The notes beneath the pieces were generated by a model. That model saw nothing but the letters and a program-made list of their open reading frames with translations, searched no databases and had not been told where the DNA came from. A program made the position numbers and the translations under genes. A DNA stretch of 64,000 nt from an uncultured Aquimarina sp. (GTDB lineage: Bacteria; Bacteroidota; Bacteroidia; Flavobacteriales; Flavobacteriaceae), in contig CANMLS010000002.1 of NCBI GenBank assembly GCA_947498785.1, positions 186,001 to 250,000 of the forward strand, read 5' to 3'. Positions 27,360-35,795 of this stretch are shown here, piece by piece. Each line of letters begins with the position of its first letter. Within the stretch, counting starts at the first letter, position 1.

Positions 27360-27548
27360 ATGACTGAATATGTGCTTTTAACAGATAAACAAAGCTATTT
27401 TGTAGAATATCTTATAGGGGAGCTTGTTTTGTCTAATAGTATCAGTGAAGCGATGAAATTTGATGATGAACATATTGCGTTAAAGTTTAAAAAAATGCTT
27501 CATAACTCATGTAAGCTAACAACTAGTGTAAATACTTATATAGGATAA
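27360..27548 (+). CDS. Small hypothetical protein, 62 residues
   Basis: A short frame MTEYVLLTDKQSYFVEYLIGELVLSNSISEAMKF-type, mostly helical, with no signal or membrane segment. It has an upstream gap of about 190 bases without a frame on its strand and ends 20 bases before the convergent S41-like gene. The base composition is as in neighbouring genes. Similar short proteins are common in Flavobacteriaceae but I cannot name a family, and it could be non-coding. Confidence 0.45.
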   Translation: MTEYVLLTDKQSYFVEYLIGELVLSNSISEAMKFDDEHIALKFKKMLHNSCKLTTSVNTYIG

Positions 27549-27568
27549 TAGATCTTAGAATTTTACAT

Positions 27569-29023
27569 TTAACCCCCAATTAATCTTATGATGTAATCAA
27601 GTTCTGGATCTCTTCCAGATATTAAATCTTCTAAGGTTAGAATTATATGTTTATCTGGCGGTATGCCAGATCCTTTAGGAATAGTTTTATCTTTAACGTA
27701 GTGATTAACTTTTTCCATAGACATAGACATAAGAATTTTAGAGTTTGGTAGTTCATAATACACGGGAAACTCTCCATTAAAGAAATAATATCCACCACCA
27801 TTTTCTTCTCCTATTAATAATATGTCTGGATCGTTTTTTACATTTAGAGTAAAAGTTGAACCTGCTGCAAAAGTTGTTCCCCCTGATAAGACATAGACTT
27901 TACCTTTAAAACGATCTTTATCAGGAACCATAATCGCTTCCATGTCATCAAAGGAAATTTGCCAACCATCATATATGGGGTGATTGTTAAATTTATCTTT
28001 TAAAAACTCTTTTTCGTTAAGGAATGTTCTCGTTGTGTATTTTCGTTCAGGTACAGAAAGAGAAGCAATATATTCACTGGTAATCTGTTTAAAGGTGCCT
28101 TTTGATATAAATGAATATAAATGAACTGCATTGGATCTAAAACCTCCATTATTTTGACGGACATCGATAATAAGGTGACGAGTTTTTTTCTTATTAATTT
28201 CTTTAAAAATCTTTGTCAATTTTGACTTAAATATCCTTGTATCGCTTTCAAAAGTGTTAACGACCAATACTGCTGCATTTAAATCCTCTTTAAAATATAC
28301 AAATGGATCTTTATTACTAATATATGTGTTAAAAAAATTAAAATCGTTTTCTTTATTATGATACTTTGCAAAGTATGAATTACGCTTGGTATTTCTTAAT
28401 CTAACTTTGGCAAAAGATTCTGCTGGGATAGATATATTCTTTTTTGTTCCATTTGGTTCTGTATAGTTAATATCAAATTGTTTTTGAATACCAAATTCGT
28501 AGGCAAAATACAAACCAAATTTTAATTCAATGTCTCTATATTTTTTGGTTAAATTGTATCCATCACTGGCAGCATATTTCTTCATGTTTTCAAAAATTAC
28601 AGAAATTCCTCTACCATTAATCTCATGAATTTTTGAACCAATAGGGATGTTAAAATCATCTGTATCGGTATAAAATTCTGTGTTTATTATTTTTAAAATT
28701 AAAGGGAAATAATATTGATCTGTTTTTATCGTATTTGGTGCATATAATACAAGATGTCCATCTTTGATTTTATCTGTAATGTTTAGCATTTTTTTATACA
28801 GATCAATGTCAGAATTTTCAGAACCGAGTGATTCTTTTGTATTTTCAAAAATATAATTTAGAGAATCCTCATTAATAAATTCATACAGTGAGGGGTGTCC
28901 TTTTTTTAGGATATTTTCAAAAATCTTAAAATCTTCTTTTATTCCTAAAGAGTCTATATGTCTTTGTGCAGAGACTACACAAGATACTATGCAAAAAAGC
29001 ACAAAAAACTGTGTTTTTTTCAT
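27569..29023 (-). CDS. S41 (tail-specific protease) family protein, probably catalytically altered
   Basis: A 484-residue secreted protein (signal MKKTQFFVLFCIVSCVVSAQ). The S41 core is recognisable from RHLIIDVRQNNGGFRSNA (about 275-295) and YVLSGGTTFAAGSTFTLNVKND...LLIGEENGGG (about 377-412). In flavobacterial S41 peptidases the nucleophile is the Ser of TFSAGE; here the aligned residue is Ala (TFAAGS), so peptidase activity is doubtful unless a nearby Ser substitutes. A PDZ-like stretch (IPIGSKIHEINGRGI) precedes the core. It lies 188 bases downstream of the CarboxypepD-reg gene on the same strand. Confidence 0.8.
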   Translation of the reverse strand: MKKTQFFVLFCIVSCVVSAQRHIDSLGIKEDFKIFENILKKGHPSLYEFINEDSLNYIFENTKESLGSENSDIDLYKKMLNITDKIKDGHLVLYAPNTIKTDQYYFPLILKIINTEFYTDTDDFNIPIGSKIHEINGRGISVIFENMKKYAASDGYNLTKKYRDIELKFGLYFAYEFGIQKQFDINYTEPNGTKKNISIPAESFAKVRLRNTKRNSYFAKYHNKENDFNFFNTYISNKDPFVYFKEDLNAAVLVVNTFESDTRIFKSKLTKIFKEINKKKTRHLIIDVRQNNGGFRSNAVHLYSFISKGTFKQITSEYIASLSVPERKYTTRTFLNEKEFLKDKFNNHPIYDGWQISFDDMEAIMVPDKDRFKGKVYVLSGGTTFAAGSTFTLNVKNDPDILLIGEENGGGYYFFNGEFPVYYELPNSKILMSMSMEKVNHYVKDKTIPKGSGIPPDKHIILTLEDLISGRDPELDYIIRLIGG

Positions 29024-29156
29024 TTGATAATTTTGAAAAATGATTCCTATGTTTAACTTCTTTAGATTGATAATTATTAATTATTACAACCTTTTTATTT
29101 TCCCAGGTGTAAAAATAATAAAATTGTATCTTGAATAATGTGATAGATATATTAAA

Positions 29157-29186
29157 AAAAAGAACACACCAAGGCATGTTCTTTTT
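29157..29186 (-). terminator. Terminator of the CarboxypepD-reg gene
   Basis: Arms AAAAAGAACA (29157-29166) and TGTTCTTTTT (29177-29186) around a ten-base loop, followed by T's on the minus strand, 26 bases after the stop codon. Confidence 0.75.
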
Positions 29187-29211
29187 AAATTATCTATTTG
29201 GTTTTATTTTA

Positions 29212-30513
29212 TTAATTCAATTTCCGTAATTGTTTTTTTATCTTTTTAATAGCTGATTCTATAGATTTCTCTGGTTCTATAACGTTATATTCGCCCCAGA
29301 ATTGTGGATCAGAAAAGCCAGAAGCTTCGTCACTAATAACAACAGATTCTTTTAACCTATCTTTTGATTTAAGTGTTTCATTGTCAATATTTTTTTTCCA
29401 ATCTGTAATGGCCATTTCTACATTTAATCTATAATTTGAATTAAATAACCTCTTTTTCCAATTTATTTTCACTGCTAGATCAATTCTACCATATCCATAA
29501 TACCACTTGCCATTCTTTTGGCGATAATCAATATTATATGAAGCTTCTGTAAAATATACTTTGGCTCTATTAGGCTTTTTTCTCACAAACATTTTGCTGA
29601 CCTCTTCTTTATCTTCTGTGTTTAGACTAAAAATAGCCTTCGTCATAGCTAAAGTTTCAGAATCAATATATAATTTTCCATAGTATAGAGGCTCTTCGAT
29701 TGTAGGAAGTTGTTTGAATTTTAGTACATAAATATATCGATCATTAATTTTTGTTGATTTATCAAAACTAAATTCATAGAAATTCAACATTTCTTGAGTA
29801 AATACGCTTTCAGGATTTTTCATTACATCTATATACAATGTACTTGTAGGCCCTCCTTGCAGTTTTAATGTTAATGTATCGAGTTTTTTATAGTCGGCAC
29901 TTTTTCTTGCCCTAAACAGCTTAATGATGTCTGTTTTTTTTGATTGGTATGGGTTTTTGTAAATATCAACCACGGCTTCAGAAAGAGAAACATACGTTCT
30001 TCTTTTTTTAATTGTTTCTCGATAAAAAGCAGTCATTATTGTATTATCATTAATGTAATTGACTCCTTTTCGTTTCATAACTTCACGTATAAGGGCCTTA
30101 GGGTCTTTTGGGTCAATAGTAACTTCTGATAACTCAGTTATCGATAGGCTGAGTTTTATTTTTAATTCTTGACCGTTAAATTCGGACAATGAAACTGTTT
30201 TATCGAGATAGCCAAGGTGTGAAATAGTAATTTTACCATTTACCAAATTCTTTGGCACTTTCAATAAGAACTCCCCTTCATCATTGGTAACAGTAGAAAT
30301 GTTAGTTTCATTTACAGAGATAGATGCAGATATAAGAGGGGTGTTGTTTTCTTTGTCTAATGCTATCCCTTTATACTCGTCATAGTTTACTGAATTTTGA
30401 GAATTGATGTCTTGATAATATGTAAATGCATGCATATGTGTTGAATATCCAATAATCAATAAAGCAAACAGTATGAAAGTCTGGTGTTTTTTGTGAAATA
30501 AAATATTTTTCAT
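29212..30513 (-). CDS. CarboxypepD-reg-like domain protein, secreted
   Basis: A 433-residue protein with a signal peptide (about 10-30). Residues ~48-130 form a carboxypeptidase-regulatory-like beta-sandwich (GIALDKENNTPLISASISVNETNISTVTNDEGEFLLKVP, then ISHLGYLDKTV). The remaining ~300 residues form a beta-rich region common in Bacteroidota envelope proteins of unknown role (ITELSEVTIDPKDPKALIREVMKR). It has no TonB plug or barrel. Expected location is the periplasm or outer membrane surface. It is flanked by hairpins and appears monocistronic. Confidence 0.75.
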   Translation of the reverse strand: MKNILFHKKHQTFILFALLIIGYSTHMHAFTYYQDINSQNSVNYDEYKGIALDKENNTPLISASISVNETNISTVTNDEGEFLLKVPKNLVNGKITISHLGYLDKTVSLSEFNGQELKIKLSLSITELSEVTIDPKDPKALIREVMKRKGVNYINDNTIMTAFYRETIKKRRTYVSLSEAVVDIYKNPYQSKKTDIIKLFRARKSADYKKLDTLTLKLQGGPTSTLYIDVMKNPESVFTQEMLNFYEFSFDKSTKINDRYIYVLKFKQLPTIEEPLYYGKLYIDSETLAMTKAIFSLNTEDKEEVSKMFVRKKPNRAKVYFTEASYNIDYRQKNGKWYYGYGRIDLAVKINWKKRLFNSNYRLNVEMAITDWKKNIDNETLKSKDRLKESVVISDEASGFSDPQFWGEYNVIEPEKSIESAIKKIKKQLRKLN

Positions 30514-30757
30514 AGCTATTTTTTTTTGATTGTAAATTCTTTTATATTGAATTTGATACTAAATACAATATAGCAATTTTTGTTGACTTAATTAATTGTA
30601 AATACGTTAAAACCAGAGGTGAAAAATCAATGGATTTAAAATTTATGTTGTATAAAATTTTGGAACATAGTTATCTAGGGGTGAAGTTTTACAGAGAACT
30701 TATTATTAATAACTATTCAAGTTTTGGAATAATAGTACTAAAAACATTAACTAATCA

Positions 30758-30792
30758 AAAAAATCCACAGCAGGAAATCTACCGTGGATTTT
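30758..30792 (-). terminator. Terminator of the sorting-domain protein gene
   Basis: Arms AAATCCAC (30761-30768) and GTGGATTT (30784-30791) with a T run on the minus strand, about 25 bases after the stop codon at 30815. Confidence 0.75.
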
Positions 30793-30814
30793 AAACCTTA
30801 CTTTAGTGTTAAAA

Positions 30815-31348
30815 TTATATTTTGAAAACTATTTCTCTTAATTTATATCCTTCTATCTTAATTAGATATGTTTTTGGATCAAAATAATTGTGAAGATAGT
30901 CATCAACCTCTCCTTTGTCTAATAACCTTCCAGCCATATTATAAAGACTATAGCTAAGACCTAGAGGAACTTCTTTAATATCTTTAAAAGTTTTTAAATC
31001 TGTATTTTGTTGACAAGTATCATCTGCCAAAAACCTGTCAATAAAAGTAATCCTTCCTTCTTCTTGCCCTTCAAGTGTAACAGTTGCGGTTTCATCAATG
31101 TCGATTATACCATTACCAGTTAAATCACCGAGGATAATGAGGCATGCATTTCTAACTTTAATGCGAACTCCGTCTTCTAGATGTAGACTTTCAGTAATGA
31201 AAATAACACCTTCTTCTGTATTTTCATCTAAACCATTTACTATAGTGTTTTCTGTTACCGACATTAACTTATATGAAATATCGATTTTGGTATTTGCCAA
31301 TGTAATGCTGGTTATGAACAAGACTAATATGGGTAGAAATGTTTTCAT
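30815..31348 (-). CDS. Secreted protein with type IX-like C-terminal sorting domain
   Basis: About 177 residues from ATG 31348, chosen because MKTFLPILVLFITSITLANT is a good signal peptide; an earlier in-frame Met adds 33 unlikely residues. The middle part (VITESLHLEDGVRIKVRNACLIILGDLTGNGIIDI) is beta-rich. The end (YSLYNMAGRLLDKGEVD...YLIKIEGYKLREIVFKI) has the pattern of type A sorting domains of the type IX secretion system. It would therefore be exported to the cell surface. The function of the short passenger is unknown. Confidence 0.65.
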   Translation of the reverse strand: MKTFLPILVLFITSITLANTKIDISYKLMSVTENTIVNGLDENTEEGVIFITESLHLEDGVRIKVRNACLIILGDLTGNGIIDIDETATVTLEGQEEGRITFIDRFLADDTCQQNTDLKTFKDIKEVPLGLSYSLYNMAGRLLDKGEVDDYLHNYFDPKTYLIKIEGYKLREIVFKI

Positions 31349-31724
31349 ATAATTTGGGGTTTTGGGTTGAATCTTAATTTTTAAAATGTAAGAAAATACT
31401 TTCTCAATTTGATTTTTTATCGTCGTAAAACATAAAATCAACGACAATATACAATAAATTGTGCTAAAAACGTAATTTTTTTATGTTGAATATTGAAATT
31501 TATTTTTGCTTTAATTGCATAAATCAAGAATATCCCTGTGATTACAGGAAGTTTAAGAAATATTTCTTTTGTTTTTTTTTAATAAATTTAGCGTGAGTTT
31601 TTTCATTTTTGATATAATAGAGAATAAAAGTGAAGTTTAACTGGTTGATTATACCAAGGATGTGATCTAATGATAGATATGAAATATGGTAAAACCGTAA
31701 TTTGATTAAATTTTATCAGTAATA

Positions 31725-31756
31725 TTTGACAGGTGTCATTTTTTTTTGTATTTTTG
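31725..31756 (+). promoter_or_regulatory. Promoter and likely operator of the RES/Xre toxin-antitoxin pair
   Basis: A TTTG -33 element (31725-31728) and a TATTTTTG -7 box (31749-31756) are 20 bases apart, the usual Bacteroidota spacing. Between them lies a perfect inverted repeat TGACA-GG-TGTCA (31727-31738), well placed for autorepression by the antitoxin. The start codon is 17 bases after the -7 box. The rest of 31349-31773 holds nothing else recognisable. Confidence 0.7.
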
Positions 31757-31773
31757 TCGCAAAATAAGCAACC

Positions 31774-32226
31774 ATGAGTGCAGTATCTCCATTAGATTTT
31801 GACAGTTTTGAGAATAAAGGTTTATTAAGATATCTAAATATAGACATTCCATTACGAAATATGTATGATTTTATTGAGTTATCAAGAAATGGAATAGATA
31901 AAAAAGCATTGTTACATTTGGCAAAAACTATTGATTTTGATCTTAAAGAATTAGCACATGTATTACACATGTCAGAACGTACTATCCAACGCTATGATTT
32001 AAATAAAAAGTTAAGTACAGAGGCAAGTGCAAAAGCCTTACAATTAGCCAAACTTTATGCAAAAGGAGAAAATATTTTTGGAGATCTTATTCGTTTTAAG
32101 AATTGGATGCACCATCCGAGTGTTGCATTAGCTATGAAAAAACCAAAAGAACTTCTAGATACAACTTTTGGTTTTCAGCTACTTAATGAAGAATTAGTTA
32201 GAATTGAGCATGGAATCTTTGCATAA
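31774..32226 (+). CDS. Antitoxin, Xre/MbcA/ParS family (DUF2384 C-terminal domain)
   Basis: A 150-residue protein. The central helix-turn-helix region (about 45-85) reads LAKTIDFDLKELAHVLHMSERTIQRYDLNKKL, and the C-terminal toxin-binding domain (about 90-150) has LYAKGENIFGDLIRFKNWMHHPSVAL...PKELLDTTFGFQLLNEELVRIEHG, typical of antitoxins of RES toxins. The gene comes first and overlaps the toxin by one base (TAATG), so the two are translationally coupled. Autoregulation through the TGACA-GG-TGTCA site upstream is likely. Confidence 0.92.
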   Translation: MSAVSPLDFDSFENKGLLRYLNIDIPLRNMYDFIELSRNGIDKKALLHLAKTIDFDLKELAHVLHMSERTIQRYDLNKKLSTEASAKALQLAKLYAKGENIFGDLIRFKNWMHHPSVALAMKKPKELLDTTFGFQLLNEELVRIEHGIFA

Positions 32227-32681
32227 TGCAAGTATATAGAATAGCAAAACAAAAATATATCAAAGACCTTTCTGGAGTTGGAGCAAAGACTGTAGGAGGA
32301 AGGTGGAATCCTAAAGGTATCGCAGTTCTGTATACAAGTACTTCTGCTGCACTTTCGGCATTAGAAGTATTGGCACATTTGCCAGCAGCTTATTTTCCAG
32401 ATGATATGGCAATTGCTACCATTGCTATTCCAGATAAACTGGTAACGACTATGCATATAGAAACATTACCAGATAGTTGGAATAAAATTCCAGTACCTAT
32501 TGAAATTCAAAATTTTGCTGTTCCGTGGATAACAGAAGAAAAATATTTAGGACTTAAGGTACCTAGTATAATAATACCAAAAGAAGAAAACCTTCTCATC
32601 AATCCTTTGCATCCTGAATTTGATAAAATAAAACTTATAAATATGGAACCATTCTCTTTTGATACAAGGTTATTAAAATAA
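32226..32681 (+). CDS. RES-domain toxin
   Basis: A 151-residue protein covering the whole RES domain. It has the conserved Arg (MQVYRIAKQKY), the GVGAKTVGGRWNPKG segment, the TSTSAALSALEVLAH segment and a late Ser/Asn region (VPSIIIPKEENLLINPLHPEF). RES toxins are ADP-ribosyltransferase-like enzymes that degrade or modify NAD+ and cause growth arrest. All the named residues appear present, so the toxin is probably active. It is the second gene of a two-gene operon. No mobile element is visible next to it. Confidence 0.92.
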   Translation: MQVYRIAKQKYIKDLSGVGAKTVGGRWNPKGIAVLYTSTSAALSALEVLAHLPAAYFPDDMAIATIAIPDKLVTTMHIETLPDSWNKIPVPIEIQNFAVPWITEEKYLGLKVPSIIIPKEENLLINPLHPEFDKIKLINMEPFSFDTRLLK

Positions 32682-32874
32682 AGATTAGGTGTTTTTAGGA
32701 GCTAACTGTTTTATTTTTAGTTTATTATTCTTTTTAAATCTTATTTTTTCGTTAAAACTCTACATAAAAGGTATTAACATCTATCATTTTATATAAATTA
32801 CAGACTCAATATCCGTAATGAATTCTCAATTTATACGTCATATTGTAGATAACTAATCTTAATTTACTAACAGA

Positions 32875-34956
32875 ATGAATATAAAAATGAAAAGTCTTTA
32901 TTTTTTGGCGATATTTATTTTCGCTTTTGTGAGTTGTAAAAACGAAACAAAAAAAGATGAAAGTGAAACTAAAGTAGTCGCTGAAGTTGAAAAAATCCCA
33001 GGAATAGTCCTGGAAAACATGGATAAAAATGTAAATCCTAAAGATGATTTTTACAATTATGTAAACGGTAATTGGATGAAAACTACCGAAATTCCAGCAG
33101 ATAGGACAACTTGGGGAGGATTTGGGGTACTTCGAAAGTCAACAGACAAAGATGTGCTAGAAATTTTGGATAAAGCAAAGAAAAGTGGAAAATATGGAGG
33201 AGATACCGATCAAGCAAAAGCATTGGCTATTTTTGACACCAAATTAGATACTGTGGTAAGAAATAAAGGAGGTTTAGCACCATTACAATCAGCGCTTGAT
33301 GATATTACATCAATAAAGAATCTTAATGATTTACAAACTGTATTAGCTAAAAACCCATCAGTGTCATCACCATTAATAGGAATAGGTGTACAAGCAGATT
33401 TAAATAATAGCGCAATGAATGCGGTTTACTTAGGAGCTAATGGATTGGGATTACCAGATCGAGATTATTACTTGGATCAAGACGGTAAATCAAAAGAAAT
33501 TCGTGTAGAGTATAAAAAACATATTGTTAGAATGCTGCAAATGTTGGGAGATTCTGAGTCTGACGCTACTGCAGCGGCAGATAAAATACTAGATTTAGAA
33601 ACTAAACTTGCTGAACCTAGATTAAACAAAGTTGAAAGTAGAGATGCTCGTAATTACAATAATCCAAGAACACTAGCAGAAGCTGATAAAATGTTAACTT
33701 CAATAGATGTTAATAAAATGCTTAGTGATCTTGGTGTAACTAAGAAATTTGATACTATCATAGTTACCCAATTAAGATATACCAAAGCTTTAGATAGTTT
33801 TTTAAAGGATACGCCCATCGAAGATTTAAAAACTTTGATTAGATGGGATACATTTAATAATGCAGCTGGTCGTTTGACGACTGATGTCGAAACTGCAAAT
33901 TGGGAGTTTTACAGCAAATATTTAAGAGGTCAAAAAGAACAACGTCCAGCAGATGAGCGCGCACTTGCCACTGTAAATGGAACAGTTGGAGAAGCTTTGG
34001 GACAACTATATGTAGATGAGAAATTTCCACCAGAAGCTAAAGCTAAGGCAGAAAAAATGATCGCTAATGTAATTGAAGCATATAAAGTACGTATTCAGAA
34101 ATTGGATTGGATGAGTGACGAAACTAAAGCAAAAGGAATTGAAAAACTGAATAAGTTTACCGTTAAAATCGGATATCCTGATAAATGGGAAGATTATTCT
34201 AAAATGGAAGTGTCTTCAGATAAAACTTATTTTGAAAATATGGCAGCTGTTGATAAGTGGGCTCGAGAAAAGAGTTTTGAAGATATAGGAGAGCCTGTGG
34301 ATAGGACAAAATGGGGAATGTCACCACAAACAGTGAACGCATATTTTAATCCCCTTAATAATGAGATTGTATTTCCTGCAGCAATTTTACAGCCACCTTT
34401 TTATAACTATACAGCTGATGAAGCAGTAAATTATGGAGGTATTGGTGCAGTAATTGGTCATGAGATTTCACATGCTTTTGATGATTCTGGAGCTCGTTTT
34501 GATGCCGATGGAAATCTTAAAAACTGGTGGACAGAAAATGATCTTAAAGCATTTACAGAAAGAGGAGATGCATTGGCAGAGCAATATAGTGCTATTGAAG
34601 TGCTCGACAGTGTGTTTATCAATGGTAAGTTTACTCTAGGTGAAAATATAGGTGATTTAGGAGGAGTATTAGGTGCTTATGATGGATTACAGATGCACCT
34701 TGCCGAAAACGGAAGGCCAGAAGATATTGATGGGTTTACAGCAGAGCAACGTTTCTTTATGTCCTGGGCTACTGTGTGGAGAACAAAAATGCGTGAAGAT
34801 GCATTAAGAACAAGAATTAAAACTGATCCGCATTCTCCTGGTTTTACAAGAGCAATCCAGCCTTTGTTAAATGTTCAGGCTTTCTATGATGCTTTTGAGA
34901 TAAAAGAAGGTGATAAAATGTATTTGGCTCCAGAGAATAGAGTTCATATCTGGTAA
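32875..34956 (+). CDS. M13 family metallopeptidase lipoprotein (PepO/neprilysin-like)
   Basis: A 693-residue lipoprotein; the signal ends IFAFVSC, and Met5 is an alternative start. The zinc site VIGHEISHAFDD is near residue 525 and the third ligand in ENIGDLGG near 590. The C-terminal half has the M13 features NAYFNPLNNEIVFPAAILQPPF and the final segment VHIW; the N-terminal half is the all-helical M13 domain (NVNPKDDFYNYVNGNWMKTTEIP). It cleaves oligopeptides at the cell envelope. Length matches the family. It is monocistronic with a strong terminator. Confidence 0.95.
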   Translation: MNIKMKSLYFLAIFIFAFVSCKNETKKDESETKVVAEVEKIPGIVLENMDKNVNPKDDFYNYVNGNWMKTTEIPADRTTWGGFGVLRKSTDKDVLEILDKAKKSGKYGGDTDQAKALAIFDTKLDTVVRNKGGLAPLQSALDDITSIKNLNDLQTVLAKNPSVSSPLIGIGVQADLNNSAMNAVYLGANGLGLPDRDYYLDQDGKSKEIRVEYKKHIVRMLQMLGDSESDATAAADKILDLETKLAEPRLNKVESRDARNYNNPRTLAEADKMLTSIDVNKMLSDLGVTKKFDTIIVTQLRYTKALDSFLKDTPIEDLKTLIRWDTFNNAAGRLTTDVETANWEFYSKYLRGQKEQRPADERALATVNGTVGEALGQLYVDEKFPPEAKAKAEKMIANVIEAYKVRIQKLDWMSDETKAKGIEKLNKFTVKIGYPDKWEDYSKMEVSSDKTYFENMAAVDKWAREKSFEDIGEPVDRTKWGMSPQTVNAYFNPLNNEIVFPAAILQPPFYNYTADEAVNYGGIGAVIGHEISHAFDDSGARFDADGNLKNWWTENDLKAFTERGDALAEQYSAIEVLDSVFINGKFTLGENIGDLGGVLGAYDGLQMHLAENGRPEDIDGFTAEQRFFMSWATVWRTKMREDALRTRIKTDPHSPGFTRAIQPLLNVQAFYDAFEIKEGDKMYLAPENRVHIW

Positions 34957-34986
34957 TACATTTATTTATAATAGTTACATAACAAG

Positions 34987-35012
34987 ACCCTGCTATTTGG
35001 CAGGGTTTTTTA
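34987..35012 (+). terminator. Terminator of the M13 peptidase gene
   Basis: Arms ACCCTGC (34987-34993) and GCAGGGT (35000-35006) with a six-base loop and a T run, 30 bases after the stop. Confidence 0.9.
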
Positions 35013-35040
35013 TTGCCTTGTGTTATTTGAGGATAATTAT

Positions 35041-35685
35041 TTAGTCTTCCTTAATTTCATTCATTAAAAGAAAAGCTTTATTTACATACTCCTTTTCTAG
35101 AAATAAAGTAAAGTAGTTTGAAGTAGAAATAACTTCAAAAACAGGAATACCTTCATATGCTAAAAGTTTAAAAATGTAAAAGTATAGTCCAATGGATTTG
35201 GAATTATCTTCAGGTAATGCAATAGAAATTGATGATAAATTATCAGCTACAGAGATACAGGTTTCAGCTTTAAAATGCTTTTCGACAATAGTTTTAAGAG
35301 AAGATGTGACTAATATATTACTTTCTTGAAAATTACTGGAATAGGTAAAATATGCTTTGGCTTCATTTTTAACACTTTCTAATAGATTACTCTGACTGGA
35401 TAATATAGTATTAGAGTTTAAAAAAGTATATTCTGTTATTCCAGACCTTACTACAATGTCTCCAAGATTCCTCAAATTGTCAATATGTTTAATACGTCTT
35501 GGGTGATAACGCCTTAGTGCCATTACAATAGATCCTGGTTTGACAGGTTTTTTCATAACTTTTTCTACTTTTGGCAATAAATCAATAGCCAAAGAGCTAA
35601 AGTTTATAATATCTCTGGATAGAGCATCTTCAAGGAAAGGTTGGTGTCTAAGTATATTATGTACACAATCAGTAATTGTCTTCAT
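35041..35685 (-). CDS. ACT-domain protein divergent from lysC
   Basis: A 214-residue cytoplasmic protein. The first ~80 residues are helical with a winged-helix-like look (VHNILRHQPFLEDALSRDIINFSSLAIDLL...SIVMALRRYHPRR). The C-terminal ~65 residues (SISIALPEDNSKSIGLYFYIFKLLAYEGIPVFEVISTSNYFTLFLEKEYVNKAFLLMNEI) have the ACT pattern found at the end of aspartate kinases. Proteins of this type sit next to aspartate kinase genes in Bacteroidota. It shares a ~110-base divergent region with lysC, so it may sense an amino acid and regulate the neighbouring gene or enzyme; this is inference. Confidence 0.7.
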   Translation of the reverse strand: MKTITDCVHNILRHQPFLEDALSRDIINFSSLAIDLLPKVEKVMKKPVKPGSIVMALRRYHPRRIKHIDNLRNLGDIVVRSGITEYTFLNSNTILSSQSNLLESVKNEAKAYFTYSSNFQESNILVTSSLKTIVEKHFKAETCISVADNLSSISIALPEDNSKSIGLYFYIFKLLAYEGIPVFEVISTSNYFTLFLEKEYVNKAFLLMNEIKED

Positions 35686-35795
35686 TGTTATATATTTAAC
35701 ATTCTGTACAAATTTATGTTTTTTCTTTTAAAATATTTATTATCTGTTTGTTATTAATTAATTATGCAGTGTTAAAAACAGTAAAAAAAAGATTG

